Below, piece by piece: positions 34,748-43,471 of a stretch of DNA of 64,000 nucleotides (positions within the stretch are counted from its first letter, which is position 1; each line of letters opens with the position of its first letter). Made by a program: the position numbers and the translations under genes. The stretch lies in assembly GCA_963743425.1 (NCBI GenBank), contig CAVUPU010000004.1, positions 620,001 to 684,000 of the forward strand, read 5' to 3'. The notes beneath the pieces were generated by a model that worked only from the letters and a program-made list of their open reading frames with translations, was not told the origin of the DNA and did no database searches. The DNA comes from JAJVID01 sp963743425. GTDB lineage: Bacteria; Acidobacteriota; Blastocatellia; RBC074.

Positions 34748-35506
34748 ATGTCAGCGCAGGAACCACAATCCGAGATCTCCTTGAATCATCCGAGACGAGC
34801 TTCTCTTCTGACCAGGGCCAGGCTCACCGAAGGGACGCGTCAAGAAATTACATCTCTTGACGGCCTCATTGCCCACGGAAGAGGCGAGGCGTTCGACTAT
34901 CTCCTTGGAGAAAAAACACACGATTTCGCCGCGCGAGCGATCGAGGCGGCGGCTGCCCTTTTTCTTGTCGCCCGACATCCAGTGATTTCAGTGAACGGGA
35001 ATGCGGCGGCTCTGGTCCCGCGAGAGTTGGCGGCGCTCTCGAAGGTTCTCGGTTCTCCGCTCGAAGTGAATCTGTTTCATGCGGACCGGGAGCGCGAAGA
35101 CCGAATCCGTAACCATCTTCTCTCACACAGCGCTGGTCAGGTCCTTTTGCCGCAGCAGGAATTCGTTCTTCCCTACCTGGAATCCAACCGGCGCTTCGTG
35201 AACGGTCAGGGAATTTACCGAGCCGATGTGATCTTTGTCCCTCTCGAAGACGGCGACCGCTGTGAGGCGCTTATTCGGTCCGGACGAAAAGTCGTCACAA
35301 TCGACTTGAACCCTTTATCCAGAACCGCCCGGAAGGCTTCGATCACGATCGTCGATAATATAATCCGCGCGGCGCCGCTTCTTGTGGATCGAGTGACGGC
35401 GCTCGCTCCGGAACCGCGCTCGATCCTTGACAACTTGCTGGAGAATTATGACAACGGCCTGGCGCTTCGCGAAGCGGAGGCGGTTTTGAGAGGAGGTTCC
35501 GGATGA
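34748..35506 (+). CDS. Archaeal-type 4-phosphopantoate--beta-alanine ligase (phosphopantothenate synthetase, COG1701)
   Basis: The 252-residue protein matches the archaeal phosphopantothenate synthetase family along its length: HPRRASLLTRARLTEG, LIAHGRGEAFDYLLGEKT, HPVISVNGNAAALVP, EVNLFHADREREDRI, IFVPLEDGDRCEAL and DLNPLSRTARKASITIVDN. In archaea it joins 4-phosphopantoate to beta-alanine using ATP, so that phosphorylation comes before condensation, the reverse of the bacterial PanC/CoaA order. No panC is present nearby. The ATG is 3 bases past the panB stop, and its stop overlaps the coaX start (ATGA). The family call is strong; the substrate in this host is not established. Confidence 0.88.
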   Translation: MSAQEPQSEISLNHPRRASLLTRARLTEGTRQEITSLDGLIAHGRGEAFDYLLGEKTHDFAARAIEAAAALFLVARHPVISVNGNAAALVPRELAALSKVLGSPLEVNLFHADREREDRIRNHLLSHSAGQVLLPQQEFVLPYLESNRRFVNGQGIYRADVIFVPLEDGDRCEALIRSGRKVVTIDLNPLSRTARKASITIVDNIIRAAPLLVDRVTALAPEPRSILDNLLENYDNGLALREAEAVLRGGSG

Positions 35507-36294
35507 TTCTTTGCCTGGATGTAGGAAATACTCAAATCTTCGGCGGCGTCTTTAAAGACCACAAGCTCGTCAGCGCGTTTCGGAAGAGTTCGACGAATGT
35601 GGCCTCCTCTGACGAATTCGGTCTCTTTCTGCGCGCCGTTCTCCGCGAAAGCGGTTACGATCCCTCGGAGATGCGACAGGTGGCGATCTGTTCCGTAGTG
35701 CCGAACCTCGTTCATCCCCTCCGCGCGGCGTGTCTCAAGTATTTCGGCGGTGAACCGTTTCTTCTTCAACCCGGGGTGAAGACGGGGCTGAAGATCAATT
35801 ACAGAAACCCGATCGAGGTCGGCGCCGACAGGATCGCGAACTCGGTTGGGGCGATTCATCAATTCCCGGATACAAACCTCATCGTCCTCGACCTTGGAAC
35901 CGCAAACACTTTTTGCGCGGTCTCCGCTGACCGGCAATATCTTGGAGGAGCCATCACAGCCGGCCTCCGAATCTCGATGGAGGCTCTCGAATCGAAGACC
36001 GCCCGCTTGCCGGCCGTCGAAATCCTCAGGCCCGCTTCTGTCGTCGGGCGCTCTACGGTCGAGAGCATTCAATCAGGACTTTTTTTCGGCGCCGCCGGCT
36101 CGATTCGTGAGATCACGCAGCGGATGAAGGCCGAATGCTTTCCGGGACAAGCGGTGACGGTGATTGGCACCGGCGGGTTCAGCAGGCTGTTTGAAGAAGA
36201 AGGACTTTTCGATAAACTCATTCAGGATCTCGTTCTACACGGACTTTACATCATTCTGCAAATGAACGGAGGTTTCGATGGCGCAAACTCGTGA
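35503..36294 (+). CDS. coaX: Type III pantothenate kinase (CoaX)
   Basis: A 263-residue ASKHA-fold kinase with the type III signatures: DVGNTQIFGGVF at the N-terminus (phosphate loop 1), GADRIANSVGA, DLGTANTF and GGAITAGLRIS. CoaX phosphorylates pantothenate with ATP, is not inhibited by CoA, and usually needs a monovalent cation. Compared with the common DFGTATTFD and GGAITPG, this protein has GTANTFC and GGAITAG, small changes near the active site. Because its neighbour makes phosphopantothenate from phosphopantoate, this kinase might act on pantoate instead; that is inference. It overlaps both flanking genes. Confidence 0.9.
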   Translation: MILCLDVGNTQIFGGVFKDHKLVSAFRKSSTNVASSDEFGLFLRAVLRESGYDPSEMRQVAICSVVPNLVHPLRAACLKYFGGEPFLLQPGVKTGLKINYRNPIEVGADRIANSVGAIHQFPDTNLIVLDLGTANTFCAVSADRQYLGGAITAGLRISMEALESKTARLPAVEILRPASVVGRSTVESIQSGLFFGAAGSIREITQRMKAECFPGQAVTVIGTGGFSRLFEEEGLFDKLIQDLVLHGLYIILQMNGGFDGANS

Positions 36295-36844
36295 CTGGAA
36301 AGGAATGAGAGACATGTCCGCTCGTCTCCTCAAGGAGCGAACCGGCGAGGACGTAGATGTGTGGAACCGGCGCATCAAGAAGGATCGCTTTAGCGATGAG
36401 AAGGCCCTCCGCGCCTGGCTGACGGATCAGGGTGTGACCGGCTACGCGCAGACCCTCCTCGTGATGGAGCGATTCGGCTACCCGGACTTCTTCCTCGCTT
36501 CCGCTGATGAACTCGTCGAAGGACAGTACGCGGATCGGCCTCATCTCCGGCCGATTTTTGACGCCATCATTGACGCCGCGGCTGGGCTTGGCGAGGTCGT
36601 CATCCAGGCGCGCAAGACTTATGTCTCCCTCGTCACGCCTCGCAGAACGTTCGCGCGGGTGCAACCTGCAACGAAGAACCGCGTAGATCTCGGTCTCCGC
36701 CTCGATGGAGAGAAGCCTGGCGGCCGCCTGCAACCCTCGAAGATTCACGAGACCATGCGACTCCAGATCAGCTTCACCACGAGCGACGAAGTGGATTCCG
36801 AAGCGCTGGATTGGCTGCAGCGAGCCTATGATCAGAACTGTTGA
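36278..36844 (+). CDS. DUF4287/DUF5655 domain protein
   Basis: The 188-residue protein has an N-terminal DUF4287 helical domain (KERTGEDVDVWNRRIKK and LRAWLTDQGVTGYAQTLLVMERFGYP) and a C-terminal DUF5655-like domain (RPIFDAIIDAAAGLGEVVIQARKTYVSLV...RTFARVQP). These pairs are found in soil bacteria near transcription regulators; no activity is known. It overlaps coaX by 17 bases, so it is translated with the CoA operon, but a role in CoA synthesis need not follow. No signal peptide or membrane helix. Confidence 0.8.
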   Translation: MAQTRDWKGMRDMSARLLKERTGEDVDVWNRRIKKDRFSDEKALRAWLTDQGVTGYAQTLLVMERFGYPDFFLASADELVEGQYADRPHLRPIFDAIIDAAAGLGEVVIQARKTYVSLVTPRRTFARVQPATKNRVDLGLRLDGEKPGGRLQPSKIHETMRLQISFTTSDEVDSEALDWLQRAYDQNC

Positions 36845-36853
36845 TGGACTGAG

Positions 36854-37276
36854 ATGCGAAAGACCATTCTCCTCTACGGCGTCGCCATGGCGGCGTTGAC
36901 CGGAATTTTAAAGTTCATCGAATACCGTTTCCTCGTCCGTGATCTTTCCCTGGAGTTTTATATCGGAGCGGTAGCCGTGCTCTTCAGTGGGCTTGGTGTT
37001 TGGGCAGGTCTGAGGCTCACGCGCAAAAAAGTCATTATTGCCAACCCGGACTTTAAACTCAACGAGGCGGAGCTTCAGCGGCTGGGCGTCAGCAAGCGCG
37101 AGTTCGAAGTGCTGGGGCTGATGGCGCACGGGCTATCCAACCAGGAGATCGCCGATAAACTCTTCGTCTCGCTCAACACAGTAAAAACCCATTCCTCCAA
37201 CCTTTTTATGAAACTGGACGCGCGCCGGCGCACACAGGCTATCCACCGGGCAAAAGAATTAGGGCTGTTGCCTTGA
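36854..37276 (+). CDS. Membrane-anchored LuxR-type helix-turn-helix protein
   Basis: A 140-residue protein with two hydrophobic helices (residues about 5-22 and 35-54) and then a complete LuxR/GerE helix-turn-helix (about 75-138: LSKREFEVLGLMAHGLSNQEIADKLF-like, SLNTVKTHSSNLFMKLDARRRTQAI). No receiver domain is present. It should be a transcription factor held at the inner membrane; how it is activated is unknown. It follows the DUF4287 gene by 9 bases and may belong to the same transcript. A stretch of about 230 bases without genes follows, up to 37505. Confidence 0.85.
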   Translation: MRKTILLYGVAMAALTGILKFIEYRFLVRDLSLEFYIGAVAVLFSGLGVWAGLRLTRKKVIIANPDFKLNEAELQRLGVSKREFEVLGLMAHGLSNQEIADKLFVSLNTVKTHSSNLFMKLDARRRTQAIHRAKELGLLP

Positions 37277-37505
37277 ACTTTCGGGTGATTTTTCCCGTTT
37301 GCCCTCAAAATCACACTTTCGGCTGATGCATTTGCGCCTCGACTCCGCTTATATTTCAGCCGTCACCTGGAAACACCATCCCAACCGGCGAGGACGCGGT
37401 CACAGCGCGAGGCCGGTGGGGATTGGACACCGGTGTTCAGGACACTCGCAGCGCAGTAGAAATCACTGTCGGCTATAAACACTATCGTACGAAAAGGAGC
37501 AAAGC

Positions 37506-37877
37506 ATGGAACTCGGCGCGTTTTCGATCAGCCTGGCTGTCAAGGATCTCGAGGCTTCAAGGGCCTTCTACGAGAAGTTCGGTTTCAAGGTCTTCGCCGG
37601 AGATGCATCGCAGAACTGGCTGATCATGAAGAACGGCGATCACGCAATTGGGCTGTTTCAAGGAATGTTTGAGAAGAACATCCTCACCTTCAACCCGGGC
37701 TGGGACAGCAACGCCCAGAAACTGGCCACTTTCACCGACGTCCGCGAGCTGCAGCGCCAGTTGAAGGCCCAGGGAGTGCAGTTTCAACTGGAGGCGGACG
37801 AGAGCGCTACGGGGCCGGCCAGCTTCATCGTTGTGGACCCCGATGGAAATCAAATCCTCGTCGATCAGCACGTGTGA
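37506..37877 (+). CDS. VOC/glyoxalase-like protein
   Basis: A 123-residue single vicinal-oxygen-chelate domain: SISLAVKDLEASRAFYEKFGF at the start and FIVVDPDGNQILVDQHV at the end, with the usual beta-alpha-beta-beta-beta order twice. These proteins bind metals and small ligands and include dioxygenases and antibiotic-binding proteins. Strong Shine-Dalgarno-like AAAAGGAG precedes the start. Stand-alone gene; substrate unknown. Downstream (about 37915-37960) is a patch of CCAATAGCCAATACCCAATGG words of the text-like repeat kind. Confidence 0.88.
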   Translation: MELGAFSISLAVKDLEASRAFYEKFGFKVFAGDASQNWLIMKNGDHAIGLFQGMFEKNILTFNPGWDSNAQKLATFTDVRELQRQLKAQGVQFQLEADESATGPASFIVVDPDGNQILVDQHV

Positions 37878-38006
37878 GGAGAATGGCTCCGGCCGAAAGA
37901 AAAGCAATTGCTTGAAGCGAAGCGCTTTGGCCAATAGCCAATACCCAATGGCCAATGGGATAACTTTCCAGTTCACATCCGAACGCTGAAGACTAGGGGA
38001 AAAACT

Positions 38007-38543
38007 ATGCGAAAAGTGACTCTTACTTTCGGCCTGCTGGCCGGCGCCATCGTCTCGGGTTTCATGGTCATAGGCTTAGCGCTTTATGAAAAAACCGGGA
38101 AAATATTCGTTAACGAATTGGTCGGCTACGCCACAATGGTCATCGCGCTGTCGATGATCTTTTTCGGGATCAAATCGTACCGCGACAATTATCAGAAAGG
38201 CGTGATCAACTTTTGGAAAGGATTTCAAGTTGGACTGCTCATCGCGCTGATCGCATCGCTCATGTACGCCCTCACGTGGGAGACCTACATGCAAACCCGT
38301 CCTGCCAGTTTCGCGGCCTTTATGGAGAAGTACACCGATTCCGTCATCAACAAGATAAAGGAAAAAGGCGCTTCATCCGAGATAATTGATCAAGAGATCA
38401 AGAGAATGGACAAGTTCATGGAACTGTACCGCAACCCGGTCATTCGTTTTGGATTAACCCTGATGGAGATTCTGCCGGTAGGCATAATCATCACCTTGAT
38501 CAGCGCGGCGATATTGAGAAAAAAAGAGTTTCTGCCAGCATAG
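38007..38543 (+). CDS. DUF4199 family integral membrane protein
   Basis: The 178-residue protein has four hydrophobic helices (residues about 7-27, 38-54, 74-92 and 148-170). A charged soluble segment of about 50 residues lies between helices three and four (EKYTDSVINKIKEKG...EIIDQEIKRMDKFMELY). This is the layout of DUF4199, common in Bacteroidota and Acidobacteriota and of unknown function. It is followed 51 bases later by a PhnB-like gene read in the same direction. Confidence 0.85.
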   Translation: MRKVTLTFGLLAGAIVSGFMVIGLALYEKTGKIFVNELVGYATMVIALSMIFFGIKSYRDNYQKGVINFWKGFQVGLLIALIASLMYALTWETYMQTRPASFAAFMEKYTDSVINKIKEKGASSEIIDQEIKRMDKFMELYRNPVIRFGLTLMEILPVGIIITLISAAILRKKEFLPA

Positions 38544-38594
38544 CGTCTTGAACGAGACATTCCACAACTCGAAACCTTAAAGGAGGGATACACA

Positions 38595-38993
38595 ATGAAG
38601 AAGATTACGACCTTTTTGATGTTCGAAGGGAAAGCTGAAGAAGCGATGAACTTCTACATCTCTTTATTCTCTGATTCGGCGATAAAGAGCATATCCCGTT
38701 ATGGAGAAAGCGAGGATGGTCCTCCGGGAACGGTGCGCCACGCCGTGTTTGCGCTCAACGGGCAGGAGTTTATGTGCATAGACAGCCCCGTAAAGCATGG
38801 CTTTAGCTTCACGCCCTCGATGTCGCTGTTTGTGAGACTGGATGCTGAGAGCGAGCTTGATAAGCTTTACGCGGCATTGTCTGAGGGAGGGCAGGTACTC
38901 ATGTCGCTGGACGCTTACCCATTCAGCAAAAAGTACGGATGGGTCAACGACAAATACGGCGTCTCATGGCAGTTGGCGCTCGCGGACGCGTGA
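38595..38993 (+). CDS. PhnB-like VOC family protein
   Basis: A 132-residue protein starting KKITTFLMFEGKAEEAMNFYISLF, the hallmark of the PhnB/3-demethylubiquinone-methyltransferase-like VOC group, and ending YGWVNDKYGVSWQLAL. It lacks methyltransferase motifs despite the historical family name. An excellent AAAGGAGG precedes the start. Function unknown; members are often encoded with DUF1801 and SRPBCC genes, which also occur in this window. Confidence 0.88.
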   Translation: MKKITTFLMFEGKAEEAMNFYISLFSDSAIKSISRYGESEDGPPGTVRHAVFALNGQEFMCIDSPVKHGFSFTPSMSLFVRLDAESELDKLYAALSEGGQVLMSLDAYPFSKKYGWVNDKYGVSWQLALADA

Positions 38994-39079
38994 AGGCAAG
39001 GTCGGCGAGACAACAAGTCTTGAGACGCGCGTTGTCATGTCCAAAATGACGTGTTAGAGTTCGCCTCGCGTAATCAGGA

Positions 39080-39188
39080 CGCATCCCGTCCGCGGAAAGG
39101 GCCGAGCCCTCCTGAGCGTTTCGCTGCGCAACTTCAATCTTCTTTCAGCCCGATGTGCGGACGCGGGCATTACCGAAAGGAGATTGTC
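39080..39188 (+). promoter_or_regulatory. Candidate structured leader, copy A
   Basis: These 109 bases before the LRR gene resemble 47520-47633 before its paralogue. A 7-bp closing helix (CGTCCGC at 39088-39094 with GCGGACG at 39157-39163) and an inner GGGC/GCCC hairpin can form. In the other copy the outer pair is A-T in place of C-G, a compensatory change. The region ends in AAAGGAGATTG-TC-ATG. Confidence 0.45.
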
Positions 39189-41177
39189 ATGTCTGATCCC
39201 ACATTTCTTCTGCCCGCGCGTCCATCGCTGGAGCAACTCCGCAAACAAGCCAAAGAATTGTTGCAAGATTATCGCGCCGGCGCCACCGACGCCGCGGATC
39301 GCTTTAACTCCATCATCCCGCGTCTGGCCGATCCAACCCCGTCCGGCAGTGTGACACTGGCTGACGCGCAGTTCGTCATGGCCCGTGAGTATGGGTTCGA
39401 GAGCTGGGCGAAGCTGGTTCATCACGTCGAAGCCATTCGGCCGGAGAACCGTTTGGAGCAATACGGAAGACTCGCGGAAGACCTCGTCAAAGCGTATAAC
39501 TCAGCCGATCCCGAGGCCCTTCAACGCCTCAACGACGCCTATCTAAGCTCATTCACTCCGGACCAATTGCGAGCCAATGTGCAGAAGCGCCTGATCGCGC
39601 TGACTGACCCGATGATCCCAGGCTTTGACTTGACGCTTGACGATGCGCAGCGATTCATCGCCGGCCTTTACGGCTTCGAGAGCTGGGCGAAGTTCGCGGA
39701 GAGTATCAATCAGCCACCGGACGATGCGCAGTCCGCTTCGCTTGGTCTGAGCTCGACACCGCCGTTCTACAAGATTGACTGGAAGAACAACACGATCGAG
39801 CCGCGCCCGCCCCTGTCTGAGAAAGACTGGGACACGGTCTTCGGTGTGATGAAGGAGCTGGGGATTACGGGGCTACACGCTGGCGGGGCGATGACCGACG
39901 CCGTCATGGAGCGGCTCCCCGAATTCGATCATGTAACGCGCCTCAACCTTGGTGGAGCCAAACGGCTGACCGATGCCGGTCTCCTGCGCCTGGCGCGCAT
40001 GCCGCAGTTGCAGGAGCTCGATTTGAGCGACTACCCCGGCGGCCAGATCACCGATCGCGGGCTCGAAGTCTTGCGCCATCTGACCGATCTCAGAAGATTT
40101 CAGATGTGCTGGCAGAGTGGCATCACGGATGCCGGCGTGGCCAATCTGGCCTTCTGCGATCATCTGGAGAGCGTGGACCTGCTGGGCACGCCGACGGGCG
40201 ATGGCGCCATCAAGGCGCTCACCGGCAAGCGTAATCTGCGCCGCTTCAAGACCGGCAGGCTGGTCACCGACGCCGGGCTTCCGCTGCTCCACCAGTTTCC
40301 TGTATTCAAGACGTGGCATGGCGGCGAGGTGAAATACGAACTGATGTCAGCCGATGCCGAACCCAACCATCTGCTGTTGGACGGGCCGTTCACAGACAAG
40401 GGGCTTGCCAGTATCGCGGGACTCGACGGACTATTCGCGCTCAGCTTTTTCTGGCACGTCTCCGCATTGACAGCCGACGGGATCAAACCGCTAGCGGATC
40501 TTCCCAATCTGGGTTTTCTGGGGTGTCAAGACGAGCTTTGCAACGACGAGGCCATGCGCCACATCGCAGCGATCCCACGGCTTCGCATGCTGATGGGACA
40601 GGGCGCGGTGGCGAGCGATGATGGCTTTGTGGCGCTGAGCCGTTCGCAGACCATTGAATACATCTGGGGCCGTGAATGCCCGAACCTGGGCGGACGCGGA
40701 TTTACGGCGCTCGCGGCAATGCCGGCGCTGCGCGGATTGGCGGTGAGCTGCAAGAACGTGGATGACGCGGCATTATCCGCGTTGCCACGCTTCCCCGCTC
40801 TCCGAGGACTGATGCCAATGGACGTGTCGGACGACGGCTTCCGCCACGTGGGCCGCTGCGAGCAGTTGGAAGACCTGTGGTGTATGTACTGCCGCGACAC
40901 GGGCGATACGGCGACTGAGCATATAGCCGGCTTGTCCAGGCTGAAGACTTACTACGCGGGCAATACCAGAATCACCGACCGCAGCCTGGAGATCCTGGGG
41001 CGCATGACATCACTCGAAAAGATCGAGTTCTGGGAGTGCGCGGGCATTACCAATGCGGGGATCGCCCTGCTCGCCAGCCTTCCCCGGCTGAGCGAGATCA
41101 CCGTCGGTGGATCACCCAACATCACGCGCGATGGGATGGCGGTCTTTCCTGCCACCGTCCGCGTGAACTATTGGTAA
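39189..41177 (+). CDS. Leucine-rich-repeat (AMN1-like) protein with N-terminal ADAQ/YGFESW modules
   Basis: From ATG 39189 (after AAAGGAGATTG) the 662-residue protein has a helical N-terminal part with two copies of a module containing LADAQFVMAREYGFESWAKL and LDDAQRFIAGLYGFESWAKF. About 18 LRR-like units follow, with phrases such as ITDRGLEVLRHLTDLRRF and ITNAGIALLASLPRLSEI, as in AMN1/F-box-type repeats. No signal peptide. It should be a binding scaffold. The same module recurs at the end of the sigma/ankyrin gene and the start of the ankyrin gene at 47634, so it may be a shared recruitment domain. Confidence 0.8.
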   Translation: MSDPTFLLPARPSLEQLRKQAKELLQDYRAGATDAADRFNSIIPRLADPTPSGSVTLADAQFVMAREYGFESWAKLVHHVEAIRPENRLEQYGRLAEDLVKAYNSADPEALQRLNDAYLSSFTPDQLRANVQKRLIALTDPMIPGFDLTLDDAQRFIAGLYGFESWAKFAESINQPPDDAQSASLGLSSTPPFYKIDWKNNTIEPRPPLSEKDWDTVFGVMKELGITGLHAGGAMTDAVMERLPEFDHVTRLNLGGAKRLTDAGLLRLARMPQLQELDLSDYPGGQITDRGLEVLRHLTDLRRFQMCWQSGITDAGVANLAFCDHLESVDLLGTPTGDGAIKALTGKRNLRRFKTGRLVTDAGLPLLHQFPVFKTWHGGEVKYELMSADAEPNHLLLDGPFTDKGLASIAGLDGLFALSFFWHVSALTADGIKPLADLPNLGFLGCQDELCNDEAMRHIAAIPRLRMLMGQGAVASDDGFVALSRSQTIEYIWGRECPNLGGRGFTALAAMPALRGLAVSCKNVDDAALSALPRFPALRGLMPMDVSDDGFRHVGRCEQLEDLWCMYCRDTGDTATEHIAGLSRLKTYYAGNTRITDRSLEILGRMTSLEKIEFWECAGITNAGIALLASLPRLSEITVGGSPNITRDGMAVFPATVRVNYW

Positions 41178-41237
41178 TCACAGGAGGGGCACAGACGGAC
41201 ACAGGTAGCCTGGGTCTTGCGTCCATTGCTGGAAGTG

Positions 41238-42617
41238 CTACTTTCCGCCAGACCTTTCGCTGATGGCCACCACATGACCCTGTGTGCGGAAGAAAAGTGT
41301 CCCCTCGGAGATCGCGGGAGTGGCCATGCAGATCTCTCCCATCTCGTTCGTTGCCAGAAGTTCGAATTTAGGGCCTGCCTTGATCACATAAATGTCGCCG
41401 TCTTCACTTGAGTAATAGAGCTTGCCGGCGGCCGCCACGGGCGATGCCGTGAAGCCGGTTTTGCCGTCGCCGAGTCGCTCCTGGTAGATGCGATTGCCGG
41501 TTTTGGCCTCGAAACAACTGAGGACGCCGTTGTCTTTACTGCTGTATAGGTGATCACCGTAAACCAGGGGAGTGATCATATAAGCGCCGTCGCGCCGCAT
41601 GCTCCACGCCACATACTGGTTCGAGGAAGCGTTCTCACCCAGCGAGATATCGCCAGTGGCGTCCAGGCGGATCGCATAGATGGGCGCCATGCGGCCATGG
41701 GCGTTGGTGATGAACACCAGGTCATGAGCCACTATCGGAGTTGGAACCGGAATGTCCCCGCCACCCTGGAGGCGCCAGACCTCTTTTCCGGTCGCAGCGT
41801 CATATCCACCTATATGTTTGTATCCGTTGAGGAGAAGAAGAGTCCGATTCCCCGACCGATGGATAGTCGGGCTGCTCCAGGTCGGAACGTCCTGGCGCGG
41901 CGTACGCCAGAGCTCGCGACCGTCTTTGATACTGAAGGCGGCGACAAATGATCCTTTTTGCACATCGCATTGCAGAAATATCTTGTCTTCGAAAATGATT
42001 GGCGAACTCCCGAAGCCCCACTGGGCGGCAGGGACCATGAAGAACCCGGAGTCCAGCATACCGAGGTCCTTCTTCCAGAGCAGCTTTCCCTTCATGTCAT
42101 AACAGAAGAGGCCCTCAGACCCGAACATAGCCACCACACGTTTTCCATCGGTCGCCGGGGTGGAACTGGCATGGGTCGCCTTCGGGTGGCGTTTGATCTT
42201 GGGAACCCCAGTGTAGGCAACTTGTTCCCAGAGGATTTTGCCCGTTCGCTTGTCCAGGCAATAAACCATCCACTTATGGCTGGTGTCATCCTCGACCGAT
42301 TTTATGTCGCCGTACAACCCTACTCTGAGATTGGGGTTTGTCTGTCCGCTTATGGCGGTGGTGATAAAGAGCTGGTTCCCCCAGATGACCGGGCTGGAAT
42401 GAGCGAGGCCGGGTATCGGTGTCTTCCACTTGACGTTCTCGCCGGCAGGCGCATTCCATCGGGTCGGAGTAGCGAAACCCTCGGCGATGCCACTGGCATT
42501 CGGGCCACGGAATGTAGGCCAATGAATCTCGGGCGCAACAGCATTGCCTGGTCGGACAGGAAGTAGCGCTGCTAAAAGCAGAAATAGAGCGGTGGATCGG
42601 AGAAAGCAACGGTTCAT
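41238..42617 (-). CDS. Exported PQQ-like beta-propeller protein
   Basis: The 459-residue protein has a signal peptide (about 1-26, CFLRSTALFLLLAALLPV) and repeated PQQ/WD-like blades: VYCLDKRTGKILWEQ, FCYDMKGKLLWKKD, AAFSIKDGRELWRT, GGYDAATGKEVWRL and SCFEAKTGNRIYQERL. The W-docking motifs indicate a six- to eight-bladed propeller like BamB or planctomycete-type PQQ-repeat proteins. No catalytic Asp/Glu pair of quinoprotein dehydrogenases was identified, so it is probably a binding protein. It is convergent with the LRR gene, with only 60 bases between stops. Confidence 0.85.
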   Translation of the reverse strand: MNRCFLRSTALFLLLAALLPVRPGNAVAPEIHWPTFRGPNASGIAEGFATPTRWNAPAGENVKWKTPIPGLAHSSPVIWGNQLFITTAISGQTNPNLRVGLYGDIKSVEDDTSHKWMVYCLDKRTGKILWEQVAYTGVPKIKRHPKATHASSTPATDGKRVVAMFGSEGLFCYDMKGKLLWKKDLGMLDSGFFMVPAAQWGFGSSPIIFEDKIFLQCDVQKGSFVAAFSIKDGRELWRTPRQDVPTWSSPTIHRSGNRTLLLLNGYKHIGGYDAATGKEVWRLQGGGDIPVPTPIVAHDLVFITNAHGRMAPIYAIRLDATGDISLGENASSNQYVAWSMRRDGAYMITPLVYGDHLYSSKDNGVLSCFEAKTGNRIYQERLGDGKTGFTASPVAAAGKLYYSSEDGDIYVIKAGPKFELLATNEMGEICMATPAISEGTLFFRTQGHVVAISERSGGK

Positions 42618-42895
42618 AGGTAGTGTTCCTCAGTTTGATGTCGAAACTTGATGATGCCGGAATGCGGAAAATATTCTGTCACGACTAACCATGCCTCACA
42701 AGGCAAAGAGTTAAGAATAGGGAACTGCTTGACGCCATGTCCAATGATCTATTGTCATCGATGATTCCTCGGCAGTACAGTTACGATACAGTCGTTTGTC
42801 GTCGAGCAGGGGTGAATGTATGAAAGTCGGCTCCACGGCATTGTGATTCGTCACACCACGTTAACACTTTCTGGGTCTTTATTGATGGGGGCTGT

Positions 42896-43471
42896 TTGCC
42901 GGACAAGCAACGAATCACATCATTAGCGCAAGCCGCGCAAGCGGGCGATGATCTTGCCTTTGGAGAATTGGTCCGTTCGTATCAGGACATCGCAGTGGCT
43001 TATGCAGCTTCGATCCTGAGGGATTATCAGCTTGCCGAGGATGCAGCGCAGGAAGCCTTTGTTGAGGCGTATCGGGAACTGGCGTCTTTGCGCGAGCCGG
43101 CGGCTTTCGCCGCCTGGTTTCGCACTGTCGTCTTCAAACATTGCGATCGCATACTGCGGCGGAAACGACATTCGGTCACCGAGCTGGATGACGCCCTGGA
43201 AGTGGTCTCTCCGGCGCCTTCGCCACAGGAAATCCTGGAGTTGCAGGAAACCAGGACCTTTGTCTGGAAAGCGATTGCGGCCTTATCAGATACCGAGCGC
43301 GCAGTCGTTCTTCTCTATTACATGGGCGAGCACTCACAGACTGTGATCGCCGAATTCCTGGGTGTGACGACCAATACCGTCAAGACGCAGGCTCTATTCG
43401 GCGCGCAAGCGACTGAGGAAACACATGGGACACATCGAAGAAAACCTGAACGCGGCGCGGCCGTCAATTGA
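42896..43471 (+). CDS. ECF-type RNA polymerase sigma factor (5' part of a sigma/ankyrin fusion)
   Basis: A TTG start after GATGGGGG gives region 2 (AFGELVRSYQDIAVAYAASILRDYQLAEDAAQEAFVEAYREL) and region 4 (DTERAVVLLYYMGEHSQTVIAEFLGVTTNTVKT) of an extracytoplasmic-function sigma factor. In the window the frame then reads QALFGAQATEE and stops at 43471. Skipping one base (about 43388) gives RLYSARKRLRKHMGHIEENLNAA, the expected end of sigma region 4, and runs without break into the ankyrin protein. I conclude that sigma and ankyrin were one polypeptide. Promoter specificity is unknown; the ankyrins may act as a built-in anti-sigma or sensor. Confidence 0.85.
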   Translation: MPDKQRITSLAQAAQAGDDLAFGELVRSYQDIAVAYAASILRDYQLAEDAAQEAFVEAYRELASLREPAAFAAWFRTVVFKHCDRILRRKRHSVTELDDALEVVSPAPSPQEILELQETRTFVWKAIAALSDTERAVVLLYYMGEHSQTVIAEFLGVTTNTVKTQALFGAQATEETHGTHRRKPERGAAVN

